From NCBI RefSeq assembly GCF_052119705.1, contig NZ_JBGQOP010000002.1, forward strand, positions 186,001-250,000: DNA of 64,000 nt. The letters run 5' to 3'. Position 1 is the stretch's first letter. Every line of letters begins with the position of its first letter. The notes under the pieces are model-generated. The model worked only from the letters and a program-made list of their open reading frames with translations, did no database searches and was not told the DNA's origin. The translations under genes were made by a program, and so were the position numbers. This stretch comes from Oceanimonas sp052119705. GTDB lineage: Bacteria > Pseudomonadota > Gammaproteobacteria > Enterobacterales > Aeromonadaceae. This document shows, in pieces, positions 16,459 to 25,148 of the stretch.

Positions 16459-16566
16459 CGATTTCAATCCTCTGAGGTGCAGTGTGATCTCGGTCTGGTT
16501 CAAAGCCGATGCTAGGTGAGGCAGATGACAATTTGGCGGCGCTGGTATGGCTGTTTTGTGGCGGCC

Positions 16567-17514
16567 TTATTCAACGATGTTTATTTCAGGGCGTTTATTC
16601 AACAGAGAACATTCTGCTAATAATTTCTGCAATGTGTGGCGTGTGCGAAACAGATGAGTGTTCCAGCCTTCGCGGCTAACATAAATAAAGCCATCGTCTC
16701 CCAAACTAATGCCTTCAAACTGCCCTTTTTTATTGAGCATGAATTGGCGGCCTAAGTGTTCGAGTACTTGACCGTCTTGCACCGGATATAGCCAGATCCA
16801 AGCGTGGCGATTAAACCAATTTTTACTGTAACCAAGTAGCATTAGGGTATTGGTTTGCTCATCGAAGTCGGCGCCTGTGACCAAGATGTTGGGATTAAGT
16901 GTTTGCTGGGCATGCAGCGGCAGGGGCTGAGCGGCCTGCGAGAGCGGTACCTTATAAAGGGTCGTTTTTTGATCTAGCCAGCGCTTGGTAAACAGCCAGA
17001 GTTCGCCATTAACCCAAGTGAGCGCCTCAGCATCAAAGTTGTGTTGATAGTGGGCATACTGAAACTGTGTTTGCTCGGCATAGACCACCGACAAGCTTGC
17101 TTCTGGTTTGATAGTTTCTGGTTTAATGGCTTCTGGTTTAATGGCTTCGAGAGTGATTGCCGCAGGCCCAAGCGGCAGCACTAAGATATTCAGTCCGCGG
17201 CGTCGGCCGCCATTGTTGCCTGTGTCTGCCAGATACAGGGTATTACCGTGAATGCTGATGTCTTCCCAGTCGTGATTTTCTGCCGCTACAGATAAGCGCG
17301 AGATAAGTCTGCCCGTCTTATCTAGCACAAATAGCTCGGGCGCATTGCCGCTGTCGTTATGGCTGATAAATCCCTGTTGCCAACCAATGAGGCCTGAGGT
17401 TTCCGATAGGCTGCTGTCAAAGCGCGCCAGCGGCAATAACGCCAAGCTTGGGCCTTGAGCTGAGCTGCAACTGGGGAGTAATAAGAGCATCAATAATGAA
17501 AATACAAGGCGCAT
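16567..17514 (-). CDS. Hypothetical lipoprotein, beta-propeller-like
   Basis: 315 residues with a lipoprotein signal (VFSLLMLLLLPSC). The motifs SETSGLIGWQQGFISHNDSG, NHDWEDISIHGNTLYLADTG and FEGISLGDDGFIYVSREG are typical of exported propeller proteins of the SdiA-regulated/phytase-like kind; the function is unknown to me. A tandem 15-base repeat inside the gene encodes EAIKPEAIKPETIKPEA between two propeller segments, apparently a loop expansion. It stands 108 bases upstream of the ABC operon, same strand. Confidence 0.7.
   Translation of the reverse strand: MRLVFSLLMLLLLPSCSSAQGPSLALLPLARFDSSLSETSGLIGWQQGFISHNDSGNAPELFVLDKTGRLISRLSVAAENHDWEDISIHGNTLYLADTGNNGGRRRGLNILVLPLGPAAITLEAIKPEAIKPETIKPEASLSVVYAEQTQFQYAHYQHNFDAEALTWVNGELWLFTKRWLDQKTTLYKVPLSQAAQPLPLHAQQTLNPNILVTGADFDEQTNTLMLLGYSKNWFNRHAWIWLYPVQDGQVLEHLGRQFMLNKKGQFEGISLGDDGFIYVSREGWNTHLFRTRHTLQKLLAECSLLNKRPEINIVE
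17099..17158 (-). repeat. In-frame 15-bp tandem repeat in the lipoprotein gene
   Basis: Three near-identical 15-base units (17099-17143) and one degenerate unit, each encoding the pentad IKPEA/T. Period 15 keeps the frame. Copy number may vary among strains. Confidence 0.85.
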
Positions 17515-17832
17515 GCCGCAGTCCTATAACAAGTGGGTTCTTGTTATAGCGTGAATCTGCTTAACTGCAATGCATATCTCTCTTGAGCAGACCATTCTCG
17601 GCTCTGCGGACAGTGTGGCGCAGGAGCAGGGGGCAAACATTGGCTATGAGTCTTGTGCTCTCTTTCGTAAAAGCGAGCATGCTTGGTGTTATATGCTGTT
17701 TTTGAGCGGGCGAGCTAGGAGTGCCGGCTGATTTTATTTGCAAGCTCAGCCTAATATCTTCATGAAACTGTTAAACTGCCAGCAAAATACGTGAGTTACG
17801 CGCACGAATTACACATTTAAGAGGAGAGAGCC
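17515..17832. other. Spacer with no supported gene
   Basis: About 320 bases between divergent genes. The last 12 bases hold the AGAGGAGAG ribosome-binding site of the RarD-like gene. A small minus-strand frame (17561-17743) has no ribosome-binding site or recognisable product. No clear promoter was picked out. Confidence 0.5.
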
Positions 17833-18753
17833 ATGACCCGAGGTATTGGGCTGTCGGTGTTTGCATCTGTGTTATTTGCATTTTTGTATTATTACGCCAG
17901 TTTGCTGCACCCGCTGTCTGGGGAAGTGGTGTTTGGTTGGCGCATGCTGCTGACTATGCCGTGTGTCGCCTTATTTCTGCTTTACAGCCGCGATTGGCAT
18001 TTGGTGACTACATTATTTTCCGAGGCAAAACGCCGGCCTTTATTGTGGGTTGGCTTGCCCATATCCGCAGCACTAATGGGCGTGCAATTGTGGATTTTCA
18101 TGTGGGCGCCCATTAATGGCCGCGGGCTACCGGTTTCGCTCGGCTATTTTATGATGCCCTTGGTATTAGTGGTGATTGGCCGCTTTGTTTATCAAGAAAG
18201 GCCGAGTCGTTTGCAATGGACGGCGGTCGGGTTTGCCGCCATTGGCGTGGCGAATGAAGTCTGGCAGGCGGGCAGTATTTCTTGGGAAACCTTAGTGGTG
18301 GCGCTGGGTTATCCCATGTATTTTGTGTGGCGCCGGTATATGGGCACCGACAACCTAGGCGGACTCTGGTGTGATATGTTGTTGATGTTACCCGTGGCAG
18401 CTTGGTTTGTGTCATCGGTGGAACAACCGTTTTTTGCCTTCGACGTGCGTCCTTTATTGTGGCCGCTAGTGGTAGGCTTAGGTATGGTTAGCGCCTTAGC
18501 CTTGGTCTGCTACATAGTCGCCAGCCGCCTACTGCCCTTTAGCTTATTTGGCCTGCTCGGCTACGTAGAACCTGTTTTGCTGGTGGTGGTGTCATTAATC
18601 TTAGGCGAGAGTATTCAAGAGGGTGAATGGCTGACCTATATCGCTATTTGGCTAGCGGTAGGCTTATTAGTGTTAGAAGGCGTAAAGCGCTTACTGACTT
18701 TTAGGCGTTATCCGTTTGATGCTGCATCGGAAGCTGTGAGGAGTGATGAATGA
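17833..18753 (+). CDS. RarD-like EamA family transporter
   Basis: 306 residues, about ten transmembrane segments, with two EamA repeats. The first 30 residues (GLSVFASVLFAFLYYYASLL) and the motif VVFGWRMLLTMPCVALFLL resemble RarD permeases of the drug/metabolite exporter superfamily. The substrate is unknown. AGAGGAGAG precedes the ATG. Its last ten codons lie in a period-7 repeat arm. Confidence 0.85.
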   Translation: MTRGIGLSVFASVLFAFLYYYASLLHPLSGEVVFGWRMLLTMPCVALFLLYSRDWHLVTTLFSEAKRRPLLWVGLPISAALMGVQLWIFMWAPINGRGLPVSLGYFMMPLVLVVIGRFVYQERPSRLQWTAVGFAAIGVANEVWQAGSISWETLVVALGYPMYFVWRRYMGTDNLGGLWCDMLLMLPVAAWFVSSVEQPFFAFDVRPLLWPLVVGLGMVSALALVCYIVASRLLPFSLFGLLGYVEPVLLVVVSLILGESIQEGEWLTYIAIWLAVGLLVLEGVKRLLTFRRYPFDAASEAVRSDE

Positions 18754-18800
18754 GGTGGAATGCCAACCCAACGCCTTACTATTCACTATTCACTATTCAC
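18733..18800. repeat. Period-7 inverted repeat element between convergent genes
   Basis: Left arm of four degenerate heptamers (GCTGTGA GGAGTGA then TGAATGA GGTGGAA, 18733-18760) and a right arm with three perfect ACTATTC units (18778-18798). The arms are roughly complementary when facing each other. The left arm is inside the 3' end of the RarD-like gene. Confidence 0.7.
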
Positions 18801-18805
18801 CGTTT

Positions 18806-19687
18806 TTACGCCCACATCACGCAAATAGCCGCGATAACAATAAGCGCTAATCCCCAATGGTCTTGTCGGGCCAGTTTAGTCTTAAAGTAATAGGCCGAAA
18901 TTAATAGCGTAAATAACACTTCTACTTGGCCGAGCGTTTTCACCAAGGCCACGCTCTCCAGACTCATGGCGCTAAACCAACCGATGGAGCCCAAACAACT
19001 ACTGATGCTGATCAGCGCCGTTAATTTAGGTCGCTTCGCCAAGCCCATTAAACTGGGCGGATCGCGAAGCCCCAACCAGCCTACTAACAATAGCGTTTGT
19101 AGGCCGATCACCAATAACAATACCCAAGCGGCGGAAAAGGGAAACGACAGCTCGAGTAATAAACTGGCCTCGCGCACCCACAGTGAGGTGAGGGCAAAGG
19201 TCAGGCCGCTGGCCACGCCCACTATTAAGGTCTTGGGCGAAACTACCCCAGCAATGCGGCGCAGGCCACTTAACAAGCCCACCGCAATGCCGCCGAGCAA
19301 GACGCCCAGCCAGCCTAAGGGCGTGAGTAGAGTACCAAAAAAAGCCACTCCTAAGATCGCCGCCCAAATGGCCTCACTCTTTGCTAGTCCCACACCCACC
19401 GCATAATTGCGCAGCTGAAATAGCCGCACCATTAAGGCGGTGGCGATAATTTGGCACAGCGCAGCTCCCACAATGTAGACGAAGAACAGTGCCGAAAACT
19501 GCGGCAGTGCCTCCTCGGGCTGCCAGCGATATAAGCCCCATAAATACAGTGCCGCCAACGGGCCCGCCAAGATAAAGCGCGCTAAGGTGACGCTGGTAGC
19601 GCCTAAGTCTTGGCTCAGCTGCTTTTGAAAGGCATTGCGCCACGCCTGCATAAAGGCGGCAAACAGCGTAAAGGGGATCCAGAGCAT
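18806..19687 (-). CDS. EamA/DMT family transporter
   Basis: 293 residues from the ATG at 19687. A longer frame upstream is rejected because it translates a heptamer repeat. About ten hydrophobic segments arranged as two EamA domains (LWIPFTLFAAFMQAWRNAFQ; ALCQIIATALMVRLFQLRNY). Inner-membrane exporter or importer of a small metabolite, substrate unknown. It is convergent with the RarD-like gene but not closely similar to it. Confidence 0.82.
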   Translation of the reverse strand: MLWIPFTLFAAFMQAWRNAFQKQLSQDLGATSVTLARFILAGPLAALYLWGLYRWQPEEALPQFSALFFVYIVGAALCQIIATALMVRLFQLRNYAVGVGLAKSEAIWAAILGVAFFGTLLTPLGWLGVLLGGIAVGLLSGLRRIAGVVSPKTLIVGVASGLTFALTSLWVREASLLLELSFPFSAAWVLLLVIGLQTLLLVGWLGLRDPPSLMGLAKRPKLTALISISSCLGSIGWFSAMSLESVALVKTLGQVEVLFTLLISAYYFKTKLARQDHWGLALIVIAAICVMWA

Positions 19688-19696
19688 TGAATGACC

Positions 19697-19881
19697 GCGA
19701 AGTGTGAAGAGTGAAGAGTAAAGTGTGAAGATTAAAAGCCAGACCCGCAGGTGTGGTGTCTGAGATTTAACCTCACTCCTCATGATAGTTTTATTTGGCT
19801 CTGCCCTTTTTCTGAAAGCGGAGCATCGCGGAAAAAGTAGGTCTAGGTTGTTCTCTTCACTCTTTCCGCTTCACTCTTTAC
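19697..19881. repeat. Period-7 inverted repeat element (GTGAAGA type)
   Basis: Left arm 19697-19738 has six units (GCGAAGT GTGAAGA, GTGAAGA GTAAAGT, GTGAAGA TTAAAAG). Right arm 19854-19881 has four units that, reverse-complemented, read GTAAAGA GTGAAGC GGAAAGA GTGAAGA. They enclose 115 bases. The right arm overlaps the trhO stop codon. Confidence 0.8.
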
Positions 19882-20861
19882 GATGTTTTGCTTTGTTGTT
19901 GTTGCTTGCGCGCCAGCTTATCGGCGCGTCTTTGCTCGGCATTGGCCACGGCATCGCTGCCGATGTGAGCCTCACCGCGCGCTTGGGCTAATTGCAGTTG
20001 GCGCTCACGCTCGGCGTATCTTTGCTGCTGCTCAGGCGTGTGGCTGTTATAACAGTGCTGGCAGCTCACGCCGTGCTGATAATGAGCATGCTGTAGCTCT
20101 TCTGGAGCCAGCGGCGCACGACAGGCTGAGCACAATTGGTATTGGCCGGGCTGCAGTTGATGATCCACCGTCACCCGATTGTCGAACACGAAACACTCAC
20201 CTTCCCACAAAGATTCGGCGGCAGGCACTTCTTCTAAATATTTTAAGATGCCGCCATGCAGGTGGTAGACCTCATCAAAGCCTTGCTCTTTGAGATACGC
20301 AGTGCTTTTTTCACAGCGAATACCGCCGGTGCAAAACATGGCCACTTTCTTGTGCTTATTGGTATCTAAGTTATTTTTGACGTACTCGGGAAACTCGCGA
20401 AAGCTCTCGGTATTGGGGTTTAGCGCGCCCTTAAAGGTGCCGATTTCCACTTCGTAATCGTTGCGGGTATCGACCAAGACCACGTCTGGATCTGAGATCA
20501 GCGCGTTCCAATCTTTGGCCGCCACATAAGTGCCGACCACCCGCAGCGGATCTATGCCCTCGACCCCCATGGTGACGATTTCTTGCTTGAGTTTGACCTT
20601 AGTGCGGTAAAACGGCTGATCGCAGCTGACCGACTCTTTGTAATCGATACCGCTAAAACGCGCATCTTGCTCAAACCAGGTTTTTAACTGTGTGATGGCG
20701 TCCCGCGAGCCTGCAACCGTGCCGTTAATGCCTTCACTGGCCAGCAATAAAGTGCCGCGAATTTGCTGGCTTTCCAGCATCGCCTGTAGCGGCGCGCGCA
20801 GTGCTTCATGATTATCTAAGGTGACGAACTTATAGAGGGCACAGACCACAAACTGAGACAT
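19878..20861 (-). CDS. trhO: tRNA uridine(34) hydroxylase (rhodanese family)
   Basis: 327 residues from the ATG at 20861 (MSQFVVCALYKFV). The N-terminal acylphosphatase-like domain (SEGINGTVAGS) is followed by a rhodanese domain with the active loop MFCTGGIRCEKSTAYLKEQG, catalytic Cys included, and a Cys-rich C-terminal part (CSACRAPL, CQHCYNSH). It matches YceA/TrhO, which forms 5-hydroxyuridine at tRNA position 34 using prephenate-independent chemistry with oxygen. The tail is Gln/Arg/Lys-rich. The longer upstream start is not supported by family length. Confidence 0.95.
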   Translation of the reverse strand: MSQFVVCALYKFVTLDNHEALRAPLQAMLESQQIRGTLLLASEGINGTVAGSRDAITQLKTWFEQDARFSGIDYKESVSCDQPFYRTKVKLKQEIVTMGVEGIDPLRVVGTYVAAKDWNALISDPDVVLVDTRNDYEVEIGTFKGALNPNTESFREFPEYVKNNLDTNKHKKVAMFCTGGIRCEKSTAYLKEQGFDEVYHLHGGILKYLEEVPAAESLWEGECFVFDNRVTVDHQLQPGQYQLCSACRAPLAPEELQHAHYQHGVSCQHCYNSHTPEQQQRYAERERQLQLAQARGEAHIGSDAVANAEQRRADKLARKQQQQSKTS

Positions 20862-21001
20862 AACTTTTTTCCTTGAGCGCCCGCGCGGGCACCGTAGTAA
20901 CAAATATTGATCGCCATGGAAACTGTACTGAACCCTTGTATTAAGGCATGGCGTGATGGGCGCATCATAACAAATTTTGCGCCCGCGCTGCAGTAAAAGC
21001 G

Positions 21002-21031
21002 AAAACGCCTAGCGCGGAAGCTAGGCGTTTT
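21002..21031 (-). terminator. Rho-independent terminator of tcyP
   Basis: Perfect 12-bp stem AAAACGCCTAGC / GCTAGGCGTTTT with a GCGGAA loop, 54 bases after the tcyP stop; T-runs on both sides could make it bidirectional. A short (ATCGAC) hexamer run follows at 21043-21063. Confidence 0.85.
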
Positions 21032-21084
21032 TAGTTAGTGCTATCGACATCGACATCGACATCGAGCCATGGGCCGGTTAAGGC

Positions 21085-22482
21085 TTACAAGGAATTGGCG
21101 GCAGTCTTACCCGTGCCTTGCAACTCTTCGTCTCTTAGAAAGGTCGCCTGATCGGTTTCGCCGAGCAGTTTGCTGGTAATGGTGCCTGCTGTCATGGCGC
21201 CGTTGACGTTTAAGGCGGTGCGCGCCATGTCGATTAACGGCTCAATGGAAATAAGCAAGGCGGCCAAGGCAACCGGCATGCCCATAATAGGCAATACGAT
21301 TAATGCGGCAAAGGTAGCACCGCCGCCCACACCGGCCACACCAAAGGAGGCGAGGGTGATCACACCCACCAGCGTAGCCAGCCACAGCGGGTCTAACACA
21401 TCAATGCCCATGGTCGGCGCTATCATAACGGCCAGCATGGCCGGATAAATACCGGCACAGCCGTTTTGGCCAATAGTGGCGCCAAAAGAGGCAGAAAAAT
21501 TGGCGATGCTTTCGGGCACGCCCAGTTTTTGGGTTTGCGCCTGCACGTTCAAGGGAATGGTGGCCGCGCTGGAGCGACTGGTAAAGGCGAACGCCAATAC
21601 CGGCCACACCTTCTTAAAGAAGCGCTTGGCGTTCACGCCCACCAGCGTGAGCAAGAGACCGTGGATGGCGAACATGATGGCAATCGCTACATAAGAGGCC
21701 AGCAAGAAGCCGCCTAGGCTAACCACATCTTGTAAGTTAGAGCCGGCGATCACCTTGGTCATCAACGCCATCACGCCGTAAGGGGTGAGCTTCATCACTA
21801 AGCGCACTAAGCGCATCACTAACGCTTGCAGCGCTTCTATGCCGCCCACTACGCGAGCGCCCAGCTCAGGTTCATCTTTTAATAAGGTGAGGGTGGCGAG
21901 GCCCAAGAACACGGCAAAGATCACTACGCCAATCACGGCGGTGGGGCTAGCACCCGTCATGTCGGCAAAGGGATTTTGGGGAATAAAGGACACCACTAAT
22001 TGCGGCAGTGACAGGTTGGCTACGCTGGCGACTTGCGACTCTAATTGCTCGGCACGGGCTAACTCGCGTGCGCCCTGCACTAAGTCGGCGGCATTAAGGC
22101 CAAAACTGTGGGTGACAAATACGCCCACTAAGGCGGCAATGGCGGTGGTGCCCAGTAAAATGCTCAACGACAGGGCGCTGATTTTACCAAGAGAAGTGGC
22201 GTTATGCAGTCGCGCCACGGCGCCTAAAATAGACACCAGTACCAGCGGTATTACTATCATTTGCAGCAGGCGTACATAGCCGCTACCAATCATGTTCACC
22301 CACTCTAGGGTGCGCGCTATGGTATGGGTGTCATAGAGGCTTTGCATGATAAAGCCCAAGGCGACACCGAACAGTAAGCCAGTTAACACTTGGCGAGATA
22401 AAGATTGATGGCGGCGGGCCAAACGGCTCAGTAACACCATTAACACGACGAATACCGCCAAGTTGAATAACACCAGTAGCAT
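21085..22482 (-). CDS. tcyP: L-cystine uptake symporter
   Basis: 465 residues, the expected TcyP (YdjN) length. Dicarboxylate/amino acid:cation symporter fold: eight helices and two hairpins, with the conserved VLAFAFTSRSSAATIPLNVQ serine-rich hairpin and the TIGQNGCAGIYPAMLAVMI helix. It imports L-cystine across the inner membrane, coupled to cations. GGAG lies before the ATG. Monocistronic. Confidence 0.92.
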   Translation of the reverse strand: MLLVLFNLAVFVVLMVLLSRLARRHQSLSRQVLTGLLFGVALGFIMQSLYDTHTIARTLEWVNMIGSGYVRLLQMIVIPLVLVSILGAVARLHNATSLGKISALSLSILLGTTAIAALVGVFVTHSFGLNAADLVQGARELARAEQLESQVASVANLSLPQLVVSFIPQNPFADMTGASPTAVIGVVIFAVFLGLATLTLLKDEPELGARVVGGIEALQALVMRLVRLVMKLTPYGVMALMTKVIAGSNLQDVVSLGGFLLASYVAIAIMFAIHGLLLTLVGVNAKRFFKKVWPVLAFAFTSRSSAATIPLNVQAQTQKLGVPESIANFSASFGATIGQNGCAGIYPAMLAVMIAPTMGIDVLDPLWLATLVGVITLASFGVAGVGGGATFAALIVLPIMGMPVALAALLISIEPLIDMARTALNVNGAMTAGTITSKLLGETDQATFLRDEELQGTGKTAANSL

Positions 22483-22633
22483 GGTGACTCCGTAAACAGG
22501 GATTTATATTGAATACCTGCCATGTTAGCAGCAGATTCGACTGGGTTATAATTCATTTTGTTATGACGCCGCATCATTTGAGTATAAGCAAAAGCTTAAG
22601 CAGCAATCTGTGTTGGCAGCCGCGCAACAACCA

Positions 22634-22665
22634 ATAAAAAACGCCCCACCAAAAGGTGGAGCGTT
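22634..22665 (-). terminator. Rho-independent terminator of the transglycosylase gene
   Basis: AACGCCCCACC / GGTGGAGCGTT stem (one mismatch), AAAA loop and, on the minus strand, a run of T's; 30 bases after the stop. Confidence 0.85.
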
Positions 22666-22695
22666 ATCTAGTACGTAGCGTATTAAAAACGCAGT

Positions 22696-24018
22696 TTAGC
22701 GCTTAAGTTGCTCTAACAAGAGCGCGCTTGGGTAGCCGTCTGCCACCTGTTGCTTTGACTGTTGATAGCCGCGAATGGCGTTAATGGTATTGGGGCCAAT
22801 CACGCCGTCTGAGCCTTGGGTATTAAAGCCCTTGGCGGTTAGCGCCTGTTGCAGAGCCACTTTTTCGGATCGACTCAAGGCGCGCTCATTTCTGGGCCAC
22901 TTGGCCACAAACTCACTGCCGCCATCCAGTTTATCCGCTAAATGACCCACGGCCATGGCATAGGAGGTGGCGTTGTTATAGCGGCGGATCACGTTAAAGT
23001 TCTTAAAGATGGCAAACACAGGGCCGTGAGCGCCTGCGGGCACTAAAATGGCCGCCTCACCAAAATCAGGCAGCGGCTGACCGGTCATGGTTTTTACGCC
23101 GCGCTGGCGCCAATAGGCCACGGGCTGGCGGTTATCTTGGGTGGCACTGGCATAATCAAAGCCTGACGGCAGCTTGATTTCCACGCCCCAAGGCGCGCCG
23201 TGTTGCCAGCCAAAGCGGGCTAAATAGGCGGCAGTGGAAGCCAGTGCATCTGTGGGGTCTTCTGACCAAATGTCGCGTTTGCCGTCGCCATTAAAGTCTT
23301 GGGCGTATTGCAAATAGCTGGTGGGCATAAATTGGGTGTGGCCCATGGCGCCGGCCCAAGAGCCGCGCATGCGCTCGGGCGTCACGTCGCCGGCTTGCAA
23401 GATTTTCAGCGCGCCCATTAATTCTGCTTCGGCAAAATCACGGCGGCGGCCTTCGAAGGCTAAGGTGGCCAGGCCCGAGATGGTGCTGATATTGCCACGA
23501 TAGGAGCCGTAGTTGGTTTCCATGCCCCACACCGACACTACTACTTTGGCATCCACGTTATAGCGCGCTTCGATGGCGCTCAGCGTTTGTTCCATCCCTT
23601 TCCATTTCTCGCGACCCGTGGTGACGCGCGTCGCTGAGGTGGCGGTATCCAGATATTCCCAAATTTGACGGGTAAATTCTGCCTGATTGCCATCAAGCTT
23701 GATCACTTGGTTATCCAGCTTTACGTCTTTAAAGGCGCTGTCGAACACAGCTGGCTGAATGCCGTTGGCCAGCGCGCGAGCACGAAAACCTTGGCGCCAG
23801 GCATTAAAGTCTGCCAGCTCTGTGGCGGTGGGTGGGCGAGTTTGCGGCGCATTGGCCGCAGGCGCAGGAGCTTTGGTCGCAGTGTGAGCGCTGCCCGTGT
23901 TAGTGGCGGTTGCATTAGTAGCAGATTCGCCGCTGGCAGCCGCCGTATTGGCATGGCTAGTACAGCCGGTCAGAATCACACCCAGCACTAACGCGCTGAT
24001 ATAAGATGGTTTTAGCAT
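22696..24018 (-). CDS. MltB-family lytic murein transglycosylase with peptidoglycan-binding domain
   Basis: 440 residues from the ATG at 24018 (AGAGGC upstream); 43 codons further upstream are an unsupported extension. Lipoprotein signal LVLGVILTGC, then about 45 residues of Ala/Thr-rich linker. The SLT domain holds the catalytic Glu in VWGMETNYGSYRG and the GAMGHTQFMPTSYLQYA motif. A PG_binding_1 domain ends the protein (LQQALTAKGFNTQGSDGVIG). Outer-membrane anchored enzyme cleaving glycan strands to 1,6-anhydromuropeptides. The added binding domain separates it from E. coli MltB. Confidence 0.92.
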   Translation of the reverse strand: MLKPSYISALVLGVILTGCTSHANTAAASGESATNATATNTGSAHTATKAPAPAANAPQTRPPTATELADFNAWRQGFRARALANGIQPAVFDSAFKDVKLDNQVIKLDGNQAEFTRQIWEYLDTATSATRVTTGREKWKGMEQTLSAIEARYNVDAKVVVSVWGMETNYGSYRGNISTISGLATLAFEGRRRDFAEAELMGALKILQAGDVTPERMRGSWAGAMGHTQFMPTSYLQYAQDFNGDGKRDIWSEDPTDALASTAAYLARFGWQHGAPWGVEIKLPSGFDYASATQDNRQPVAYWRQRGVKTMTGQPLPDFGEAAILVPAGAHGPVFAIFKNFNVIRRYNNATSYAMAVGHLADKLDGGSEFVAKWPRNERALSRSEKVALQQALTAKGFNTQGSDGVIGPNTINAIRGYQQSKQQVADGYPSALLLEQLKR

Positions 24019-24301
24019 GAAGCCTCTAATCGTTAAGGTTTGTAAACAGGTCAAGGTTTTAAAAAGGCGTAAGCCCAACGTCAGGTTAAGGTACTGACTA
24101 GGGTACTTAATCTGGCTAGGGTTCGTAAAAAAGCATGGCAGCAGCATATCTGATGTCTATAAAAAGGAAAGGACTGACGTTATTTGCTTAGTTTTTTTTG
24201 AGCTCAGGGTAGGGCAGGGGAAAGCGCAGGCTAAAGTGCATAGCAAAAGTAGCGCATAAAAATGTGTCTCAGGGCAGATAGTGGTGCCAAGCTTTGTTAT
24301 G

Positions 24302-24335
24302 ATCGGCCTATTCAGTTTTGCAGTAATAGGCCGAT
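24302..24335. other. 11-bp perfect hairpin in a 570-base spacer
   Basis: ATCGGCCTATT / AATAGGCCGAT with a 12-base loop and no T-tract. It lies in the gap 24019-24590 between divergent genes, in which I found no gene. Could be a regulatory dyad or part of a small RNA. Confidence 0.4.
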
Positions 24336-24590
24336 AGCGTCACCGTTAAACAAATCTCTGTTTATGCCTATGGTGCATGCTCAATAGGTAAAGACATAGC
24401 GCTCGCTTTTAGTTAGCTGCTTAATATTTTTGGGTGCCGAGTCGTTACTCTATTATGCGGCTGCAGTCGGCATCGCTCTTGGTGAGATGCTCAGAGTCGC
24501 ACTTGGCGGTCACTGCGCGCGTGACTTCTTTATCACCCAATAACTGAGAACACACAGCATGGCTATTTCATCGGATTCATCGGAGCCGTT

Positions 24591-25061
24591 ATGTATCTGA
24601 TTAGGGATTTTAAGGACACGGACCTCAGCAGTCTGGAGTTGATTTTTCATGATGCCGTGATGGATCAAGGGCGTCGTGGTTACAGCGATGAGCAGGTCGA
24701 ATTTTGGGCCGCTTTTCCCTACCTGTATGCGGCGGACTTTCGCTCTCTGGTGCTCACCGGTTATACCCGGGTAATGGCCTGTTATCAGATACCGGTGGCT
24801 TTTGCTACTTTGCATCCAGACAATCATCTGGCCTTGCTCTATGTGTTAGGCGATCACGCGGGGCGCGGCATTGCCGGGCGACTATGTGCCGATATAGAAG
24901 AAGAAGCTAAGCGGCGCGGTGTCACATGTTTGCGCACCGACGCCAGCGTGTTGTCGCGCCCCATCTTTGAGCAAAGAGGCTATCGCTTAGTCAGCCAAGA
25001 GCGGATTGAAAGGGAAGATATTGAATTTATCCGCTTTATTATGGAAAAAGACCTGAGCTAG
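24591..25061 (+). CDS. GNAT family N-acetyltransferase
   Basis: 156 residues. The acetyl-CoA binding motif A is DHAGRGIAGRLCADIEEEAK (R-G-x-G/A type, residues about 88-107), followed by RTDASVLSRPIFEQRGYRLV, the usual motif B with the phenylalanine/tyrosine pair. Cytoplasmic; substrate unknown. Followed at 87 bases by purU, probably not essential to it. Confidence 0.85.
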   Translation: MYLIRDFKDTDLSSLELIFHDAVMDQGRRGYSDEQVEFWAAFPYLYAADFRSLVLTGYTRVMACYQIPVAFATLHPDNHLALLYVLGDHAGRGIAGRLCADIEEEAKRRGVTCLRTDASVLSRPIFEQRGYRLVSQERIEREDIEFIRFIMEKDLS

Positions 25062-25148
25062 CACTTAGGCGCTGGTATCAATCAAGGCTTTGTCGCAAAA
25101 TAGCGGCCCCTGAAAAGGGTCAATTACGATTAGGGGAGAAGCACGACT

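Noticed and set aside
16459..16566. TPP-riboswitch-like words (TTTGAACC) upstream of the binding-protein gene
   Set aside because: The other conserved riboswitch segments (CTGAGA, GATAATGCCAGCG type) are missing.
19688..19783. Longer start for the DMT transporter
   Set aside because: The extension is encoded by the GTGAAGA heptamer arm; the family starts at MLWIPF.
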